DNA of 64,000 nucleotides from contig NC_009412.2 in the NCBI RefSeq assembly GCF_000002875.2, positions 1,097,140 to 1,161,139 on the forward strand, written 5' to 3'. Below, piece by piece: positions 1 to 9,164 of this stretch. Within the stretch, counting starts at the first letter, position 1; each line of letters starts with the position of its first letter. Both the position numbers and the translations under genes were made by a program. Below the pieces are notes generated by a model that saw only the letters and a program-made list of their open reading frames with translations, was not told the origin of the DNA and ran no database searches. This DNA is from Leishmania infantum JPCM5. Its lineage: Eukaryota > Euglenozoa > Kinetoplastea > Trypanosomatida > Trypanosomatidae.

Positions 1-326
1 AGTCACTTGGATGATTGCTGACCCTTGGCTGCAATGGTGGGTAGGCTTGTTGTTTGTGAGACGGCTGAGGGATTGCCTTGGTTTGCATTGTGGAGTGACG
101 GAGGTGGAGGGAGTTTTTATCGAAAAATGTGATTCTTTGAGTGGGTGCGAAGGGTTATAGGTAGTCGCTGTACCCTATCTGTGATTTGAAAATAAAGCGA
201 AGCTTGTGGATGTGTGGTCGACGTACCACTGCTGTTGGGTTTTCTTTAATGTTGTTATGGTCGCAGTGAACGGGAAACTATGGTGCGCGTGTCGTTTCAA
301 GGGGCAGGCACAGTGCGTCAATCGAC
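1..326. other. Gene-free left edge, 3' flank of the RING gene
   Basis: This stretch lies downstream of the minus-strand RING gene and should be its 3' UTR and spacer. It is less GC-rich than the coding regions and has scattered T/A runs. I see no ORF or RNA gene in it. Confidence 0.5.
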
Positions 327-1757
327 TCACTGGGGAAACAATAAGTGGTACAGCGCCGAGACATCACTAAAAAGCAATGCCTGAAGCTTTTCGCAGCTTC
401 TTGCACAAAACGCAGGCGCATAGGGTATGAGGTACGGTGCCTCGTACGCGCTTTCATCAGCGTAGGTGCCGTCGTCGGCCATCGGCGCCACGTCTAACCC
501 CATGCTTCCGTCCCTGTCACCAGCGTCAGACCCGGTGTTCTCGTCCACGTCGAGCACCGTCACGTCCGCAGGAGAGGCGCTGTTGTCGGCATCGCTCTCA
601 TCACCAGAGAGCACCTCCACCACATCCGGTGAGGCCTCATCATCCACATCAATCGCAGCGTCACCGCGGTGGCGCTTGCGGCTTGGAGCAGCAGCGGCTT
701 CAGGGCCACTGGCGACGCCGCTGCTACTGGACGCACCTGGCTCCTGAATGCGCGGTGCCCCTTCGCTGGCATGCAAGGGGGCTCTCCGCAGAGTTTCCGA
801 CGGCACGGGTGTGGAGTGTCGCGCTGCGTCGGCAGTGTTGCGACGCGCGTGAGCCTCCCTCTGCGCGATGGTTTCGCCACGGGCGCACAGCGCCTTCATG
901 GAGCGATAGTGCATGCGTAAAGAGTTCAGCCTCTTGGTGCGCCGCTCCATCATCTGCCGCTCTTTGCGCAGTTCGGCCTGCGTGCGCAGCAGCTGCGGTG
1001 TGGCCTGCGCCATATAGAGCTCAAGCTCCGTCATGCCCATGCGCTCCATGGCAAGAGAAGTGGCGGTGCTCGAGACCACGGCGCTCAACAATTCGACGCC
1101 CGCCTTGCCGTCGACGAGGCCGCCGCTGTGCGTTAGGCCGGGAAAGCAGCGCTCCTCCCTCTCCACCTCCGCGAGGCACCTTGCGCGCTGCTCGTGCAGG
1201 TTCGCGCACGCATGAGTCAGCTCCGTAACGCGTCGGCGCTGGTCGAAGAGGCTGCGCAGGCGGTGCAACACTTGCTTCTGGGCCGCGTGCACACACCTGT
1301 ACTCGGCCTCGGCGATCGCTGAGGCTCCCGCGGTGACCTGAGACGGTGTCGGCACTGTGGCCGTTGAGTCGGCCCCTACATCGTCGTTTGTGCTGCGCAA
1401 GTACAGCGGAATAATGCGCGTGATCTGCGTGAAGCACGCCGGGCAGACGCAGCAGCCGTGTGTGCGACTTGCCCAGGTGCTGCTATTGCGACTACTGAGC
1501 GCCACGCCGATCTTGGCCGCACCGTCCCCGCTCACACGGCTGCCCTCCTCTTCGAGAGGGAGATCGGTGCTATCCATACCCATCAAGACCTTGCCGCGGC
1601 GCCGAATGAATTCGACGCATCCCATGTGCAGAACATGCTGACACGGCAGAAGGAGACCTCCGCGCTGCGAGCCTTCCGTGCCTACCACCACACCACACTC
1701 GCAGCAGTCGCACGCGCTACTACGAGGGGTGAAGGAGGGGGAGAAGGCGGAGGCCAT
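327..1757 (-). CDS. RING-finger, coiled-coil protein with SUMO-interaction-like motifs (putative E3 ligase)
   Basis: A 476-aa protein starting at a true ATG (1757). Seen: an N-terminal zinc-binding pattern with a CxxC pair (C18/C21), then C39-x-H41-x2-H44-x2-C47, then C105-x2-C108, which is the order expected of a RING finger with a long insertion between the third and fourth metal pairs. Residues about 250-310 are charged and look helical or coiled coil. A basic cluster (RKRHR, 360-364) could be a nuclear localisation signal. It is followed by VVEVL (379-383) and VTVL (399-402), each next to acidic and serine residues, as in SUMO-interaction motifs. Known of the family: RING proteins recruit E2 enzymes and act as ubiquitin or SUMO ligases. 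Inferred: a nuclear E3, possibly SUMO-targeted. The insertion in the RING means a degenerate zinc finger is also possible. No standard gene name is recognised. Confidence 0.75.
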   Translation of the reverse strand: MASAFSPSFTPRSSACDCCECGVVVGTEGSQRGGLLLPCQHVLHMGCVEFIRRRGKVLMGMDSTDLPLEEEGSRVSGDGAAKIGVALSSRNSSTWASRTHGCCVCPACFTQITRIIPLYLRSTNDDVGADSTATVPTPSQVTAGASAIAEAEYRCVHAAQKQVLHRLRSLFDQRRRVTELTHACANLHEQRARCLAEVEREERCFPGLTHSGGLVDGKAGVELLSAVVSSTATSLAMERMGMTELELYMAQATPQLLRTQAELRKERQMMERRTKRLNSLRMHYRSMKALCARGETIAQREAHARRNTADAARHSTPVPSETLRRAPLHASEGAPRIQEPGASSSSGVASGPEAAAAPSRKRHRGDAAIDVDDEASPDVVEVLSGDESDADNSASPADVTVLDVDENTGSDAGDRDGSMGLDVAPMADDGTYADESAYEAPYLIPYAPAFCARSCEKLQALLFSDVSALYHLLFPQ

Positions 1758-2572
1758 TGTGCAAAGACTACGCGCACGCGCTCACCCTAATGGCTCCTCA
1801 TGAACACAGAGACAAACACAGAGGGGAGGGCAAACACGTGCATGCATGAACGACGACTTGCGTGTGTGAAATGTTTGTATGCGTGAGGTGAGAAAAGGGA
1901 GCAAGACACCTGACACACACGCACACACAGTGGGCCCGTGCAGCATGCGAGGAGGAGGAATGGGGATAATACAGGGTGGCGATGCAGAGAGGAGGACACG
2001 TAGGGGGAGGGCGACCCATATTGCAAGCAAGCAGCACATACATGGCACCGGCCTCGCTTCCCTCGCTCAACCGCACCACCCCCACTCGCAGTGGGAGCGT
2101 GTGAGTGGGCACAGAAGAGCATCGAGCCGGCCGCAGGAGCCCCATTTGGTGAGAGCACCCCACAAGCTGCGCTCGTCATCATGTGGGCAGTCCCGAGGGC
2201 AAGAGACACGCGCACATGCACGAGTATGCCAAGGGCACGCCAGCATGCGTGTGTAGCAGCACATGCGGACATGCCTACAAACACCGTCTCTACTCAACAC
2301 AGCCGCCAGCGCTTCCGTGCGGGGGGCCATCAACGCCGATGCCCCCGAACACGAAGAAAGAGAAGGCGAAGAACAGGGTAGCTCACTTTATCTATTTCGA
2401 TCCCGGCGGCGTCCGCAGCAGTGCTGCAGCACGTGAGCGGCATACGCGCACGCAGCACGAGAAAGGAAAACAACACAGAGACGCGTTTCATATTTGTTGT
2501 ACATCCGTGACGCACGTGAGAGGAACAGAGAGAGAGGAATGTGCGCCCATGCCTCTCCTCCGAGCTCCCGGA
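1758..2572. other. Intergenic spacer with RING-gene trans-splice region
   Basis: The minus strand upstream of the RING ATG carries a pyrimidine-rich run (about 1798-1830) followed by AG dinucleotides, a plausible spliced-leader acceptor zone. The rest is CA/GT-rich spacer and 3' UTR of the gene at 2573. Several overlapping ORFs occur in both strands, but they are low-complexity and mutually exclusive, so none is called. Confidence 0.5.
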
Positions 2573-3964
2573 CTACCCCTTGCCGCGCCGCTTCTTCGTG
2601 GCCTCGCTCGCTGTGCCGGCAGACACAGTGTCACATACATTGAAGTGGACGAGTGCGGGGGCCATGTCCAGCATTGCCTGGTACACCTCAGCTGCTACCT
2701 CCGGCCTCTCTTGCACGTCCACGACGGTCATTGTCGTCAGCGCAGGATAGATGCACACTTCGCCCGACTCGATGCCAGTAGCGGCACCAGTGCCGGCCTT
2801 GCACGATGCACCGCTGTTGCGAGTTTCTGGAGACAGCTCCGAGGCCGTACCCGAAGCAATGGCAGCGGCAGGCGATGACAGTGGTAACGTGTGACCGCCT
2901 ACAGCGTCAGACCACTCACATGTGCGCTCGTTGCACCGCATGTTAACTAGCAGCTCTGCCACACCTGCATAGATGATGCCGCTGGCGGGCATGAGGATTC
3001 GTTTGAGAGAGGCCGCCTGTATCGGGACCCACAGATTCAGCTTCCAGCCTCGACCCTCCTCACACATCAACGTGAAATAGTCCGCCGGCAGCTCCAGCGA
3101 AGACGGAGAGATGCCGCTGGCGGTGGTGTCGGATGTAGGCTCAGGGGGGCAGTAGCGGCTACCCACAACGAGCGAAGATAGGTTGACGAGGCGGCGCCAC
3201 CACCCCGGCGCCCAGTAGCGCATGAGCTCGGCATCCATCTTGAGCGTGCACAGGGTGCCGGCAGCAGCCAGGTGCAGGTCACTCAGCAGGTAGTGGAGCG
3301 CCTGGGAGTGATGAGCTTCTGTGAATTGCACGTGGCGCACATCAAGCTCGGTGAGGTACGGCAGCTGCGAGATGAGCTGCAGCAACCACGGCGCCGGCAG
3401 GGTAAGACCGGCAACGGGGGTGCCGTCGTCGCACTCGCGCTTCACGGCGTTGAGGCCGTCCTCGTGCAGCACCAGCGTCCGCACCTGCGCGCCTCTTGTC
3501 GCAGCGAAGGTGATTAGAGCTCTGCGCACAGTCTCTCGCGAGAGGGCAGACGCGACGACCATCGCTGGAATCACCACAGCTACTTCAAGGTCCATCACAT
3601 GAAACAGCGCGCGGCGCACCGAGCGGCACGTCTGGGCGAACGCTGCCGAATTCCGGCTAACGGGGCCGAGGAACTGCAGCACGAGCTCGATCGCTGCGTC
3701 TCCTACGGCTACCACGTCGTTGCGTGGGGAGGGTCGCGGCAACTTTGCTTGCAGCTCTGTGCGCAGCAGTGCGTGCGTGTCTGGCTTCTGCTGAGCGCGA
3801 CACAGCGCGTCGAAGGAGGCGAAGCGGGTCACGCAGCTCTTGCGCCGGCCGGCGGCACTGCCGGTGAGAGTGACAAGAGGCGACGCAGACATCACGGGCG
3901 CAGTGGCCGACTGCACAGCAGCCACCGCGCGGCTCACACGCTGCCGGGTAGTCTTCACCTCCAT
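2573..3964 (-). CDS. F-box-like protein with possible leucine-rich region
   Basis: A 463-aa protein. The open frame extends upstream to 4060, but only through a TTG; the first ATG is at 3964, so I start there. Residues about 88-125 (around IELVLQFLG, then an R-rich helix) resemble an F-box: a short leucine-rich helix followed by a second helix. Residues 160-300 have spaced leucines (for example LPYLTELDVRHVQF) that could be irregular leucine-rich repeats. The C-terminus is basic (KKRRGKG). F-box proteins usually present substrates to SCF ubiquitin ligases through Skp1. The match here is by pattern only and could be wrong. The gene lies between a RING-finger gene and an FG-nucleoporin gene, which may be coincidence in a polycistronic unit. 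Confidence 0.7.
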   Translation of the reverse strand: MEVKTTRQRVSRAVAAVQSATAPVMSASPLVTLTGSAAGRRKSCVTRFASFDALCRAQQKPDTHALLRTELQAKLPRPSPRNDVVAVGDAAIELVLQFLGPVSRNSAAFAQTCRSVRRALFHVMDLEVAVVIPAMVVASALSRETVRRALITFAATRGAQVRTLVLHEDGLNAVKRECDDGTPVAGLTLPAPWLLQLISQLPYLTELDVRHVQFTEAHHSQALHYLLSDLHLAAAGTLCTLKMDAELMRYWAPGWWRRLVNLSSLVVGSRYCPPEPTSDTTASGISPSSLELPADYFTLMCEEGRGWKLNLWVPIQAASLKRILMPASGIIYAGVAELLVNMRCNERTCEWSDAVGGHTLPLSSPAAAIASGTASELSPETRNSGASCKAGTGAATGIESGEVCIYPALTTMTVVDVQERPEVAAEVYQAMLDMAPALVHFNVCDTVSAGTASEATKKRRGKG

Positions 3965-4403
3965 TGCTCCGTCGTAGGTGTACAACAAGATAGGCCTTGG
4001 CGGGCACCTCTGCGCGGGCCGAGCTGCGCAAACACACCATGCACCCGCCGTACGGTGCAAGCTGGCTGTGGCTGTGGGAATGTGTCGGCGCAGTGTGTCA
4101 CGGCGCTAAAGAAGCCGCACCAAGGCACGACAGAGGGGCGGGAACAAAATGGCATGCAGCGATGTGCATCGCAGAAGACGTGTGCGTGCGTGTGCGTTCG
4201 TATGTGTGAGATGGAAAGCGAGTAACAGTACATTTCGATGCAGAAGACAACACGCCCACAGCGACTGCGGCAGTGTGAGCATAGACACGTACAGTGTGCC
4301 TTGGGTGCGATGAGCCGGCCTGGTACGGCACCAACATCCAACAGGTGCACGCATACACACAACAGCACTGCGCTCTCGTCTCTCGGTGCGTATACTGCAG
4401 TCT
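3965..4403. other. Intergenic spacer; 5' flank of the F-box-like gene
   Basis: A minus-strand pyrimidine stretch ending in AG at 4106-4107 is a candidate spliced-leader acceptor for the gene at 2573-3964. The remainder is CA-rich and is probably the 3' UTR of the FG nucleoporin gene. No gene seen. Confidence 0.45.
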
Positions 4404-5465
4404 TCAGCACGCTACGACGACAGGCTCTGCCAGCCCAGCACCCGCGCCAAAGCCGAACCCACCAGAGGCAGGCTTGCTCTCCGGCGCACCGGCAGGCTTC
4501 TCGGCAGCACCAGCACCCGCGCCAAAGCCGAACCCACCAGAGGCAGGCTTGCTCTCCGGCGCACCGGCAGGCTTGTCGCCAGCACCAGCACCCGCGCCAA
4601 AGCCGAACCCACCAGAGGCAGGCTTGCTCTCCGGCGCACCGGCAGGCTTCTCGGCAGCACCAGCACCCGCGCCAAAGCCGAACCCACCAGAGGCAGGCTT
4701 GCTCTCCGGCGCACCGGCAGGCTTCTCGGCAGCACCAGCACCCGCGCCAAAGCCGAACCCACCAGAGGCAGGCTTGCTCTCCGGCGCACCGGCAGGCTTC
4801 TCGGCAGCACCAGCACCCGCGCCAAAGCCGAACCCACCAGAGGCAGGCTTGCTCTCCGGCGCACCGGCAGGCTTCTCGGCAGCACCAGCACCCGCGCCAA
4901 AGCCGAACCCACCAGAGGCAGGCTTGCTCTCCGGCGCACCGGCAGGCTTCTCGGCAGCAGCAGTACCAGTCAAGCGCGTCACACGTTCTCTCTCAGGAGG
5001 TCGGCAATTAGGGCTGCTACCACAAGGCCTAATTTCCAGTTTATTGGGCTCTACATAGTGAACGAGACTGGAGTCGGGGACCATGGTTTCAGGCGAATAC
5101 CCAACAGCAAAGATGGTAGTCGACGAAGACTCCGCAGCAGAACTCCGGCGCGCAGCTGTCCACCCCTTTTGAGAAGAATTCTCTGCCCTCAAAAACAATG
5201 CGTCGATCGAGCTGAGAAGCAAACCGATAGAGTGTACCGGCAAATCCTTCTTAAAATCATCCTTTGTTGCCAAAAGGCGATGCAAATGAGTCTCATGGAA
5301 CTGCTCTATTGAGGACTCCAATGCAGGGATTTTCCTATTGCAGATGTCATTCACACCCTTTCGAAGCAGCTGCACTCGCCTACAGAGCTCCTGCAGATCT
5401 TCCAAGTTCGTGGTAGCAGTCGTCGCGGTATCGCACACAGCATCCAGACGAGATGGCGGTGGCAT
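4404..5465 (-). CDS. FG-repeat nucleoporin-like protein
   Basis: A 353-aa protein. The frame stays open to 5681 without another ATG, but a T-rich tract ending in AG (5500-5501) lies just upstream of the ATG at 5465, so I start there. The N-terminal half (about residues 15-100) is charged, heptad-like and probably coiled coil. A linker follows, then seven nearly identical 25-residue repeats containing GGFGFGAGAG separated by Lys/Glu/Pro spacers, and a short tail. FG repeats of this kind line the nuclear pore channel and bind transport receptors; kinetoplastids have many FG nucleoporins with lineage-specific spacers. Coiled coil plus FG suits a channel nucleoporin of the Nup62/Nup58/Nup54 sort, but I do not assign an orthologue. 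One repeat has Gly-Asp for Ala-Glu. Repeat number may vary between strains. Confidence 0.8.
   Translation of the reverse strand: MPPPSRLDAVCDTATTATTNLEDLQELCRRVQLLRKGVNDICNRKIPALESSIEQFHETHLHRLLATKDDFKKDLPVHSIGLLLSSIDALFLRAENSSQKGWTAARRSSAAESSSTTIFAVGYSPETMVPDSSLVHYVEPNKLEIRPCGSSPNCRPPERERVTRLTGTAAAEKPAGAPESKPASGGFGFGAGAGAAEKPAGAPESKPASGGFGFGAGAGAAEKPAGAPESKPASGGFGFGAGAGAAEKPAGAPESKPASGGFGFGAGAGAAEKPAGAPESKPASGGFGFGAGAGAGDKPAGAPESKPASGGFGFGAGAGAAEKPAGAPESKPASGGFGFGAGAGLAEPVVVAC
4432..4962 (-). repeat. Seven tandem 75-bp coding repeats
   Basis: A direct tandem array with a 75-bp period (25 codons), nearly identical between units at the DNA level, including third positions. It encodes the FG-repeat part of the nucleoporin-like gene. 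One unit differs around 4574-4577 (gtcgcc in place of ctcggc on the plus strand). Because the unit is a multiple of three, copy-number change keeps the frame. Confidence 0.95.
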
Positions 5466-5499
5466 TTGTTTATCGGCTCCTTTCGAGAGAGAAGCAAAG

Positions 5500-5501
5500 C
5501 T
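5500..5501 (-). promoter_or_regulatory. Candidate spliced-leader acceptor AG
   Basis: On the minus strand a run of about eleven T residues (5506-5516) is followed by GATTAG and then, 34 bases later, the ATG at 5465. This is the classical trypanosomatid arrangement of polypyrimidine tract, first AG and short 5' UTR. Confidence 0.65.
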
Positions 5502-5767
5502 AATCAAAAAAAAAAATTGAACAGGAGCTATAGCAAAGCTGATAATCAGCAAAGAGAACTGAGTGTATGCTCCAATGAATGACAGCGACGGCGCGCGTTC
5601 GCTTGCTTGTCCAACCAGGAGAATTTCGTGGAGCGCAAGAAAGAGAGGCGACGAACAAAGGAAGAAAAAATTTAAGTGCAAGACTTGCTGTTTTCACTCG
5701 TCCCTTTTGACACCGAGCATGAGTCAAACTCAGCTTGACCCGGCATATCCAGAGGTGCGAAGCTACC

Positions 5768-6269
5768 GTAGGCACGCATTACAGCAATGCCGACTCAGTC
5801 CTCGAGAAAGGCCCCTGACTCANACGCTAACCAAGCCCTGCACTGCACGTCACCTCACGACCTCTCCCATTGTGCCGGTCGCCACCTGGTGCATCCCCCC
5901 TCATGGTGTCCCAGGCTTACCCCGCCAGGAGGCAGTGAGGGCCCGGCGGACTACGTTCCAGTCATTCGGGCACTTTGCCTATCATATGGACGGCACAAGC
6001 GTGTTCACAGTCGCAGGTCGCCCCACAATGCAACGCCATCCAGAACCTCACCGCCGACATCAGTGGCGATACATCGCTCTGGCCTCCCCCCAAGTCGTAG
6101 GTGCCTAGCCTTGTCACCACCAGAGGCTTGCTCGGCATCGGCATTGGATAGGTGGGAGCTGCGTCGCTTCTGCCCTGAGATAGGGTAGGGGGTGTGCAAT
6201 ACCCTGAGGTGCCACGCTGAGGTGTCCCCCTCCCCCACCACTGTCATGAGGGGAGGGGGTCCGACACTC
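5768..6269 (-). mobile_element. Dispersed 502-bp repeat, SIDER-like (copy 1)
   Basis: This segment matches 43543-44044 base for base in my reading and has the same length. The only difference I found is the ambiguous base at 5823. On the transcript strand it begins with a CCCCTCCCC / GGGGGAGGGG inverted motif around GACAGTGG. Leishmania genomes carry hundreds of 450-800-bp SIDER retroposon relics, mostly in 3' UTRs, where some lower mRNA stability. Size and intergenic position fit that class. I cannot confirm the 79-bp SIDER signature by eye, so the family name is inference. Orientation is also inferred. Confidence 0.65.
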
Positions 6270-6628
6270 GAAGGAAAGCGACAAAAAGCGCGTGTAAAAG
6301 CACAAGAAAGAGCAAAGATGAGAAAAACAGTGGAGAACGCACACACGCACACACACGCACGGACGTGTTTGCGTGCTGTGCTCTCTGCGCGAGCGGGTGC
6401 GTCGTCCCGATGCAGCAGTGTATAAAGATTGCTGACGCGATGCGCAGAGAATGGGCGCAGAAGTTTGACTTCGATGTCGCCCTTCTCGCCATTTTTCCCC
6501 TCCCCCTCCCGCTCCCCTTCCCACACTCGCAGATATACAGGAGGACAAGGGCGGCGGCACCGCGAGCGCTACTGAACTGCAAGAGGGTCAGCACACGACC
6601 TCTTGACATGAGTGCAACGATGTCTGGC

Positions 6629-7603
6629 TCATAGCCCTGCCTGCGCCCTCTCCTCCTGCAGCTCGGCGATCGTGCTGGCGAGACGCTGCTTCCCGAGGTC
6701 CCCATTCAGCTTGCCCGAGACAACAGTCCACTCGCCGGCGTGGCACGTGCACGGAAAGGAGAAGATGAGACCGCTCGGCACGTCGTACGGGTTTCCATCC
6801 GAGTACACGCCCATCGAAACGTACACGCCCTCTGGTGTGCCATGTATCCAGTCATGTACGTGGTCCACGGCGGCCTTGGCGGCGGACATGGCTGAGGAAA
6901 GGCCGCGTAGTTGGATGATTTCGGCGCCGCGCCCGCGCACCACTTGCACAAAGTCGTCGTTGAGGGCACCGCCCTTGATCGCTTCGCGGGCCGGAGTGGT
7001 GCCGATCACAGCGTTGTCAATGTCGGGGACCTGTGTAGAGCTATGGTTGCCCCAGATGATCACGTTGCGCACCTGCGACACCGGCACACCGGCCTTGCGA
7101 GCCAGAAGAGACAAGGCACGGTTGTGGTCGAGGCGGGTCATGGCGGTCACATGACGGGGATTCAACTTCCCCTGAGCTGACTTGAGGAGGATGAGAGCGT
7201 TGGTGTTGGCCGGATTGCCGACAACCACCACTCGGCAGTCTGGCGCTGCCACGGCAGCGATAGCCTCACCCTGCTCCTTGAAGATGCGCGCGTTCATCTC
7301 GAGGAGGTCCTTGCGTTCCATCCCTGCCTTGCGCGGGAAGGCGCCGCACATGATGGCAATGGCGACCCCGTCGAAGGCAGCACGCGGGTCTGCCGTAATG
7401 ACAACCTTCTCAAGGAGAGGAAAAGCGCAATCTTCGAGCTCTGCTTCGACGCCGGCAAGCGCCTTTAGGGCGGGCTCGATATCCAGCAGGCGGAGCTCCA
7501 CATGCGTGGTGGGCCCGAGGAGGACACCGCGCGCGATCAGCGGTACCAATGCATAGCCGATCTGGCCCGCTGCACCCGTCACGGCCACCTTCACAGCGGA
7601 CAT
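6629..7603 (-). CDS. cMDH: Cytosolic malate dehydrogenase
   Basis: 324 aa from the ATG at 7603; the frame upstream is spacer sequence. It catalyses the reversible NAD-linked interconversion of malate and oxaloacetate. Visible motifs: the Rossmann glycine motif GAAGQIG (10-16), Asp41 at the end of the second strand for NAD preference, substrate arginines R91 and R97, the LDHNR motif with D159 and R162, and catalytic H187 in WGNHS. The protein ends in GL with no glycosomal SKL-type signal and has no mitochondrial presequence, so a cytosolic location follows. Trypanosomatids have separate glycosomal, mitochondrial and cytosolic isoforms; length and sequence fit the cytosolic one. A T-rich tract with no following AG lies just upstream of the start, so the splice acceptor is probably beyond it (around 7690-7710). 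Confidence 0.95.
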   Translation of the reverse strand: MSAVKVAVTGAAGQIGYALVPLIARGVLLGPTTHVELRLLDIEPALKALAGVEAELEDCAFPLLEKVVITADPRAAFDGVAIAIMCGAFPRKAGMERKDLLEMNARIFKEQGEAIAAVAAPDCRVVVVGNPANTNALILLKSAQGKLNPRHVTAMTRLDHNRALSLLARKAGVPVSQVRNVIIWGNHSSTQVPDIDNAVIGTTPAREAIKGGALNDDFVQVVRGRGAEIIQLRGLSSAMSAAKAAVDHVHDWIHGTPEGVYVSMGVYSDGNPYDVPSGLIFSFPCTCHAGEWTVVSGKLNGDLGKQRLASTIAELQEERAQAGL

Positions 7604-8414
7604 TTCGCAGTGTGAGAGGTGCAGCAAAAAAAAAGAGAAGTGATAGGGGTGGAGGAAGGTGACACACACACACACGTAATGCTCCGTTGTTGTCGCCTTC
7701 ACTCGTCCTCGAAGTTTGTGGTCTTCTGTCGAGTTGAGGGCTCGTTGGAGGAGAGGGTGGCGAGAGGGGTGGGAAGGTGGTTGATGGACACGCCACTCGG
7801 AGAGGCTGGGGAGAGGGAGGCTAGAGGGGGCTCCCTGCTGTGTGTATCGTGGCTGCAGGGCACCAGAAGTAATCCTTTGCCGTTGCACAGAGTCGGTCGA
7901 GTACCCCCTCCCATCTCCTCACACACACACACACACACACTTCACTCGATGGAGGAGGTGGGGCGGGGCCAACAGGCGAAGGACTCGCGGAAAAGTGTCG
8001 TTGAGGCGCAGTAAAGAGTCACTTTCCGCTACATTTTTGGCAGCCCTCCTAAGGCCTTGTGCACAGACAGCAGCCATAGAAGCGGTGGTGCAGCAAAGGA
8101 AAGGGGCAAGGGAGTGGACGCGTCGCTGCTGTGCCTCGGAGAGGCCTCTGATATGCCTCTGGGTGAGCACCAAAAGAAGCGGCATGCGCAAGGTCAAGCA
8201 GGGCAAGGCGCCATAGCAGAGAGAGGGCAGGAGATGAGATCCAACACGCCAAAGTCTGTCTGTCTGTCGGCCTGAGTGTCTGCGCCTTTCTCTAATCGAC
8301 ACTTAAACGCGCGCGCACACACACAGAGGCAGGCATCGCTTTTCACAGTGATTCACAGGCTCAAGCCTCAACGGCGAGAAAAGTGACAACGCCGCCCGTC
8401 TGCCTGTCCGTGCG
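7604..8414. other. Intergenic spacer with CA repeat
   Basis: Contains the 5' flank of the malate dehydrogenase gene (T9 tract on the minus strand near 7626-7634), a CA/TG dinucleotide run at about 7920-7940 and purine-rich DNA. A 127-codon minus-strand ORF at 7919-8302 runs into the dinucleotide repeat and has no recognisable domain, so it is not called. Confidence 0.5.
7920..7940. repeat. (CA)n microsatellite
   Basis: About ten uninterrupted CA units in the spacer between the malate dehydrogenase gene and the gene at 8415. Confidence 0.9.
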
Positions 8415-9164
8415 TCACCCCACAGAAAACCCACCGAAGCGGACGCCGCGCAGCACATCGTTGAGATCGTGGCCGCCACGGGGCAACAACTCTCTCGAAA
8501 TGCGCTCCACCTTGGTGCTGTCGGCAGAGAAAACAAACACGCTTCGTATGTCGAAGAAGGCGTGCGAGCATTCAGCGTCGGCGTAGTAGGTCACCTGGGT
8601 GCCGATCTCGAGGTCTGCGGTGCACTGCTCCACCCAGCTCTTCACCTGCGACACACCTCCAACTAGGGTGGGCGACGAAGAGGTTGCGGGGGGACTTTGC
8701 GCGGACGAGGTGAGGTCGACGCGAAGAAGCAGCACCGACTCCTGAAATTCACTGAGCTCGTTGATGATGTCTTCCACACCGCGCAGCTTCCGTGCCGGTC
8801 GACGCGGACCATCTCCGGCGACTTGGAGCAACATGATGCAGTGAGTGTCGAGGGCCCCATACAGCAGGTCTACGTCGGTGGACACGGACAGCGACTCTGC
8901 GAGCCGGCGTGCAGCATCAGTGTCTACGGTATCAAGGAGCGCACGGCGCAGTGCCGCGCTCACCTTCGCTGCGGCCCGCGTGTGATTGTCCTTCCAGCTA
9001 CGCTGCTCGGTCTCCTTGCCTGACTCTCCCGCGTTCAAGCGAATGGCTTGCAGTGCATGGAGGGACATGAGTTCTTTGAGCAGCAGCGTCTGCCGGTCCC
9101 GGCGAGGCACCTGTGGTGCTGCCTCGAGCCACTCCAACAGTACTTGGTCAACCGTCTGGGCCAT
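8415..9164 (-). CDS. Conserved-looking hypothetical protein (249 aa)
   Basis: Starts at the ATG at 9164, the first ATG in a frame that is otherwise open upstream. An AG in the sequence TCTAG lies about 11 bases before it and could be the splice acceptor. The protein is mainly helical and charged in its first 120 residues, has a Ser/Pro/Thr linker around 165-180 and a mixed C-terminal part ending in GVRFGGFSVG. No signal peptide, membrane span or catalytic motif is visible. GC-rich third positions and a compact start-to-stop layout support a real gene. I do not recognise the family and propose no function. Confidence 0.75.
   Translation of the reverse strand: MAQTVDQVLLEWLEAAPQVPRRDRQTLLLKELMSLHALQAIRLNAGESGKETEQRSWKDNHTRAAAKVSAALRRALLDTVDTDAARRLAESLSVSTDVDLLYGALDTHCIMLLQVAGDGPRRPARKLRGVEDIINELSEFQESVLLLRVDLTSSAQSPPATSSSPTLVGGVSQVKSWVEQCTADLEIGTQVTYYADAECSHAFFDIRSVFVFSADSTKVERISRELLPRGGHDLNDVLRGVRFGGFSVG

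Larger units (their letters stand above)
5466..6628. other. Intergenic spacer containing a dispersed repeat
   Basis: Holds the splice signals of the FG nucleoporin gene, a 502-bp dispersed repeat (5768-6269), and a CA-rich, A-rich stretch (6270-6628) that is the 3' flank of the malate dehydrogenase gene. No protein gene is supported; ORFs in the repeat recur in its second copy only because the DNA is duplicated. Confidence 0.6.

Noticed and set aside
437..1228. 263-codon plus-strand ORF
   Set aside because: It is antisense to the RING gene and Arg/Pro/His-rich without a domain; every other gene is on the minus strand.
4238..5312. Three long plus-strand ORFs across the 75-bp array
   Set aside because: A repeat with a multiple-of-three period keeps several frames open. 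Only the minus-strand frame gives an FG protein with a coiled-coil N-terminus and splice signal.
5787..6188. Identical plus-strand ORFs in both 502-bp repeats as a possible protein gene
   Set aside because: The identity reflects DNA duplication. The predicted peptide is Pro/Ser/His-rich, antisense to the transcription unit and has no domain.
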